Positions 63,955 through 64,000 of a DNA stretch of 64,000 nt are shown piece by piece. Each line of letters starts with the position of its first letter. The first letter of the stretch is position 1. The notes below the pieces were generated by a model. It saw only the letters and a list, made by a program, of their open reading frames with translations, had not been told where the DNA came from and searched no databases. The translations under genes were made by a program, and so were the position numbers. Source of the stretch: Lasioglossum baleicum (taxonomy: Eukaryota; Arthropoda; Insecta; Hymenoptera; Halictidae); contig NC_134941.1 in assembly GCF_051020765.1 (NCBI RefSeq), positions 15,252,001 through 15,316,000 of the forward strand, in the 5' to 3' direction.

Positions 63955-64000
63955 GTAATTTAGGCTTAATTAGATCGACGTTTTTTTAAATATAAAAAAA

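Overview
The window looks like nuclear DNA of an insect, most likely a hymenopteran and probably a bee. The spliced genes have short introns (59-110 bp is common). All five recognisable genes are animal genes, and the noncoding DNA is strikingly CpG-rich on the left and A+T-richer on the right. The exact species cannot be told from the sequence.

Layout. Positions 1-194 (minus) are the first coding bases of a secreted protein with a clear signal peptide; the rest lies outside the window. From about 200 to 26,996 I find no convincing gene. This 27 kb is CpG-rich and holds microsatellites and at least nine dispersed copies of a GGCGC pentamer array, in both orientations. It is probably a long intron and/or intergenic DNA. 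Then come PRIM1, the DNA primase small subunit (minus, 26,997-28,852, 6 exons), and a CREB3-family membrane-tethered bZIP factor of the CREB3L3/L4 type (minus, 32,865-42,314, 5 exons). Next is MED24, Mediator subunit 24 (plus, 45,392-49,026, 7 exons). TRRAP/Nipped-A follows (minus, 50,132-63,202, 10 exons, about 3,785 residues). Last is the start of a NACHT-WD40 (NWD/qui-1-like) gene (plus, from 63,690), which runs off the right edge. The splice joins I give keep the reading frame in every multi-exon gene and reproduce the conserved protein order of the family.

How the genes relate. MED24 and TRRAP are both large transcription co-activator scaffolds and are transcribed toward each other. CREB3L and MED24 diverge from a 3 kb intergenic region, and TRRAP and the NWD gene diverge from a 0.5 kb region that may be a shared promoter. 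PRIM1 has an E2F-type site just upstream of its start, as expected for an S-phase gene.

Most unusual items: an almost perfect hairpin of 35-45 bp arms downstream of CREB3L (30,818-30,928); a MITE-like element with 25 bp perfect terminal inverted repeats and an NRF1-type palindrome just upstream of MED24 (44,706-44,967); a small foldback family in the CREB3L introns; a 7.8 kb TRRAP exon followed by a stop-free intron whose length is a multiple of three; the dispersed GGCGC arrays; and a CREB3L3/L4-type factor with an evident site-1-protease motif.
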